From: Myxocyprinus asiaticus
Taxonomy: Eukaryota; Chordata; Actinopteri; Cypriniformes; Catostomidae
DNA length: 64,000 bases
Reading direction: 5' to 3'
Assembly: GCF_019703515.2 (NCBI RefSeq)
Contig: NC_059346.1
Span: forward strand, 52,441,501 to 52,505,500
Shown: piece by piece, positions 61,032 through 64,000 of the stretch
Layout: the number at the start of each line of letters is the position of its first letter
Numbering within the stretch: position 1 is the first letter of the stretch
The notes under the pieces: model-generated
The model's database searches: none
What the model was told of the DNA's origin: nothing
Seen by the model: the letters and a program-made list of their open reading frames with translations, nothing else
Program-made: the position numbers and the translations under genes

Positions 61032-61345
61032 ATGGGGAGCAGAAAAGAACTGTCAAAAGACCTGCGTAACAAGGTAATGGAACTTTATAAAGATGGAAAA
61101 GGATATAAAAAGAAATCCAAAGCCTTGAAAATGCCAGTCAGTACTGCTCAATCACTTATTTAGAAGTGGAAAATTCAGGGGATCTCTTGATACCAAGCCA
61201 AGGTCAGGTAGACCAAGAAAGATTTCAGCCACAACTGCCAGAAGAATTGTTCGGGATACAAAGAAAAACCCACAGGTAACCTCAGGAGAAATATAGGCTG
61301 CTCTGGAAAAAGACGGTGTGGTTGTTTCAAGGAGCACAATACTTG
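61032..61345 (+). pseudogene. Tc1 transposase N-terminal half, left arm, decayed
   Basis: MGSRKELSKDLRNKVMELYK followed by KKKSKALKMPVST. In-frame stops at 'atttag', 'tcttga' and 'atatag' break it. Inverse of the right arm. Confidence 0.8.
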
Positions 61346-61471
61346 TTGACCCCTCTCCAAACATAGCGCTTATGTTTGTGACCATAAAGCTCTATTTTGG
61401 TCTCGTCACTCCAAATTACAGTGTGCCAGAAGCTGTGAGGCATGTCAAGGTGTTGTCGGGCATATTGTAAC

Positions 61472-62815
61472 TAGGGATGTGCGAGACTAGTCTACTAAAC
61501 GGTTCTGATGCTGCTAGTCGACACTGGAATTACGGTTAATATTTCCCCCCATTAAACTGATAATAATTTTTACACATTTATGTTTAGTTTTATATTTTTA
61601 CAGAGGCTGCACTTAAATTACTGTCATATTAATGTTACATATTTTAAATAGAATTAATAATACAAATATTATTTAAAAAAGAGGATTTCTGGAGCAGATA
61701 CAGAGTTTAATTTCACCTCAGTCTGCGTTTGCTTCTTCCCTCTCACTCGCGGCGCACGCAGGAAAATGGCCTCTCGCTAGACAAGCAAACTCAGCAAAGT
61801 AGTTATGAAATCACTTCAGTAGTGCGGGAATCGGCTTTCCAAATGTTTGAAAGTCCCTATGGATGTTTTCGCATTTGAGTCTTCTTTACATCTGTGCATG
61901 CTTGGATGTTATTTTTCCACTGAGCGGGCTTTTTCAAGCGCAGGAAAGACGCCTCAGGTGAGTCAAGTCCCGTCTTTCACCGGACCATGTCGACGGGTTA
62001 ATTTTGCTCATCCAAAAAATTATGCTTTTGAGTACGTAGCCTAGAAAATAACTGTTTTAGACTAGTTATGCCATTTTTTTAATCTGCCGATCAAGAAGGC
62101 TATTTTCAACGAGGTGCCGACTGCTTAACGAGTTAAACTATCTTTTATTCTGTGTGCACGTCATGTTTAGAATACATTAGGTTTATTGCAGGCTACATCA
62201 CAGGCCTATTTTTTCTATCCTATAGCTACTTTTTTCTTTCTTTTATTATATCGTAACTGTAATTGGTTGACGTTCTTTACCGAACAGCTGTCATATTAGA
62301 TCAATGGTTAATGCACGACTGTACGTCGTGAAATACGCACAACTTTTCAGCGCATTTTTTTTCTCTCTCATAGATTTGGCTTAGTCTACCTGTTAATTAT
62401 TTTCAACAATGTCCTGACTGTTTTAATATGTTAAGTAACTTTTACTTGGTGATTTCTGTTTAGAACAGGCTTTTACAGTTGTTCCGTTGATCCTGCACTA
62501 TTCATTCAATTGTTTTCAATAAATATGTCTATTAAATTCGCTAATGTTGATTCAGTGAATATGCATCATGTTCTATATTTAACATACAATGATCATAATT
62601 CAAGACGAGCACGTCACAGATAAATACCCCTTTTCAGTGGAATTTAGCATCGGATTTGGAATAGATTAAGTATTTTAAATGGGTCGCATAAACACATTTT
62701 TTTTTTTTTTTTTTTTTTTTTTTACTGTTTTCTGAAGGTTGGTTTCTCTGTAGACTAGTCGGTTACAAAACTTCCATTTAAACGACAGTCAAATTAGTCG
62801 TAGCGCACATCCTTA
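61472..62815 (+). mobile_element. hAT element with perfect 8-bp duplication
   Basis: Ends TAGGGATGTGCG and CGCACATCCTTA (one mismatch); ATTGTAAC flanks both sides (61464-61471, 62816-62823). 1344 bp. Both ends have 'gactagtc'-type subterminal blocks. It retains a small transposase remnant but no complete gene. Confidence 0.92.
61847..62044 (+). pseudogene. hAT transposase C-terminal remnant
   Basis: STERAFSSAGKTPQ (61916-61957) is the core of the hAT dimerisation region (SxERxFSxAG). One frame over, RLSPDHVDGLILL (61971 on) matches the expected end of that domain, so a frameshift separates them. The rest of the transposase is deleted. Confidence 0.75.
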
Positions 62816-62823
62816 ATTGTAAC

Positions 62824-63202
62824 CGGGCTTTTTTTGGCATTGGCTTCTTTCTGGCAACTCGACCATGCAGCTCAATTTGTTCAAGTATCGTCGTTTTGTG
62901 CTCCTTGAAACAACCACACCATCTTTTTCCAGAGCAGCCTGTATTTCTCCTGAGGTTACCTGTGGGTTTTTCTTTGTATCCCGAACAATTCTTCTGGCAG
63001 TTGTGGCTGAAATCTTTCTTGGTCTACCTGACCTTGGCTTGGTATCAAGAGATCCCCGAATTTTCCACTTCTTAATAAGTGATTGAACAGTACTGACTGG
63101 AATTTTCAAGGCTTTGGATATCTTTTGATATCCTTTTCCATCTTTATAAAGTTCCATTACCTTGTTACGCAGGTCTTTTGACAGTTCTTTTCTGCTCCCC
63201 AT
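62824..63202 (-). pseudogene. Tc1 transposase N-terminal half, right arm, open
   Basis: MGSRKELSKDLRNKVMELYK, GYQKISKALKIPVSTVQSLI, RSGRPRKISATTARRIVRDT: the two helix-turn-helix units and the GRPRK hook. The reading runs to the hAT insertion and, past it, into 61471-61345. There is no DDE domain, so it could at most bind DNA. Confidence 0.85.
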
Positions 63203-63519
63203 GGCTCAGTATCTAGCCTGCTCAGTGCATCCACGTGAGAGCTAACAAACTCATTGACTATTTATACACAGACTCTAAATGCAATTTAAATCCTTAAATA
63301 AAAGACAGTTTTTTTTTTTTGCATGATCAGTCATATTTTCAAAATCAATGCCAAAATTTCACAATTTCTGCCAGGGTATGAAAACTTTTGAGCACAACTG
63401 TATACAGTAGTCTGCACGTGCTGCACTCCTCAAGCTTAATGTGCACTCTGCTGTCTGTAATCTATTACAAATACAAATCACACATTACGCTTATGCTTAT
63501 GAGGTGTTATTGAGATTCA

Positions 63520-64000
63520 TCCTAAATGGACTTACACAGGACACCTTCATGTGCCTGTCTGGATTTAAATGTTTTTCTACATAAACGTGCACAGACAGAC
63601 ATCTTTGACCGCTTGATACATATATCGGCCGCTTTTAAAAGACGCGGTGTCAAGTTACAACTCTGAAGAGAAGAAGCTCTCTCTCATCCAGCTGAGCACA
63701 AATGCGTCACGGACACGTCTGTGCACCCATCTGTGCTATTTTTAATTGTTGGTGTATGAAAACATGATAGAATGATACTGGAAACTGGATGTGGATGTGT
63801 CTTCAGTGTATTTTAGAGTCGACTGAATGTTCGGTTCATATCATACCAGTCATAATACTCATTCAAGCTTTGCACAGGAACAGTTATTGAAGGAAGGGGC
63901 AGTTAAAACATGCGGTCGCAAAAACCGTGTAAACAATTTAATTCATGAACACTTCATATGTCATGACTGTGTGATAGTTTATGGTGCTGAAATCCTGTTT
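63520..64000 (+). mobile_element. long interspersed repeat, copy B (runs off the window)
   Basis: 'caccttcatgtgcctgtctg', 'gcttttaaaagacgcggtgt' and 'catatgtcatgactgtgtga' match copy A at 20.6-22.8 kb, with the intervening ~1.5 kb shortened. Confidence 0.6.

Larger units (their letters stand above)
60653..63402. mobile_element. fold-back Tc1 derivative (two inverted N-terminal halves), split by hAT
   Basis: Outer ends TACAGTTGTGCTCAAAAGTT and its inverse lie at TA sites. From each end the same Tc1 5' region and transposase start (MGSRKELSKDLRNK) runs inward: plus strand from 61032 and minus strand from 63202. The left coding arm has stop codons. The right arm reads cleanly for 129 residues and continues, after removing the hAT insertion, to the junction near 61345. 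No catalytic half is present on either side. Confidence 0.85.

Overview
The window is vertebrate nuclear DNA, almost certainly from a cypriniform (carp/loach/sucker-type) fish. Coding exons are short and separated by GT-AG introns. The background is AT-rich and crowded with fish-type Tc1 transposons, hAT and other short inverted-repeat elements, tRNA-headed SINEs and long (AT)n runs. No bacterial or viral gene organisation is present. The species cannot be fixed from the sequence alone.

Four host genes can be assembled exon by exon. rnf224 (+, 12610-24422) encodes a C3HC4 RING protein. prpf4 (-, 34761-26436) encodes the U4/U6 snRNP WD40 protein in 13 coding exons. cdc26 (+, 37493-39175) encodes the small APC/C subunit. 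slc31a1 (-, 48359-43069) encodes the CTR1 high-affinity copper importer. rnf224 and prpf4 converge. prpf4 and cdc26 are head to head, about 2.2 kb apart. cdc26 and slc31a1 converge. The block slc31a1-cdc26-prpf4 followed by a RING gene matches the human 9q32 order, as I remember it, where the RING neighbour is RNF183. The products do not form one pathway: splicing, the cell cycle, copper uptake and ubiquitin ligation are linked only by ancient synteny.

Region 1-12 kb holds decayed repeats, a young gag-only LTR retrotransposon (3252-5096, target-site duplication GTTGC) inserted in a 41-bp minisatellite, and nested palindromic elements. The 10.2-kb second intron of rnf224 carries two SINEs on the minus strand... 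and two on the plus strand are spread between 14.8 and 21.2 kb, together with a nearly intact Tc1 transposon whose transposase has one premature stop. prpf4 introns hold several MITEs, some with clean 8-bp hAT duplications.

Region 37-43 kb has a three-level nested insertion (MITE containing hAT containing SINE) inside the cdc26 intron, and a 79-bp satellite array with higher-order structure just after cdc26. Region 52-64 kb shows no host gene. It holds a DNA transposon copy inverted relative to one in prpf4, a 54-bp-arm hairpin, a scrambled Gypsy element with SINE and Tc1 insertions, and a fold-back Tc1 split by a hAT element with a perfect 8-bp duplication. I found no clearly new biochemical system. 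The most unusual items are the gag-only LTR element, the fold-back Tc1/hAT composite, the long hairpin and the higher-order satellite.
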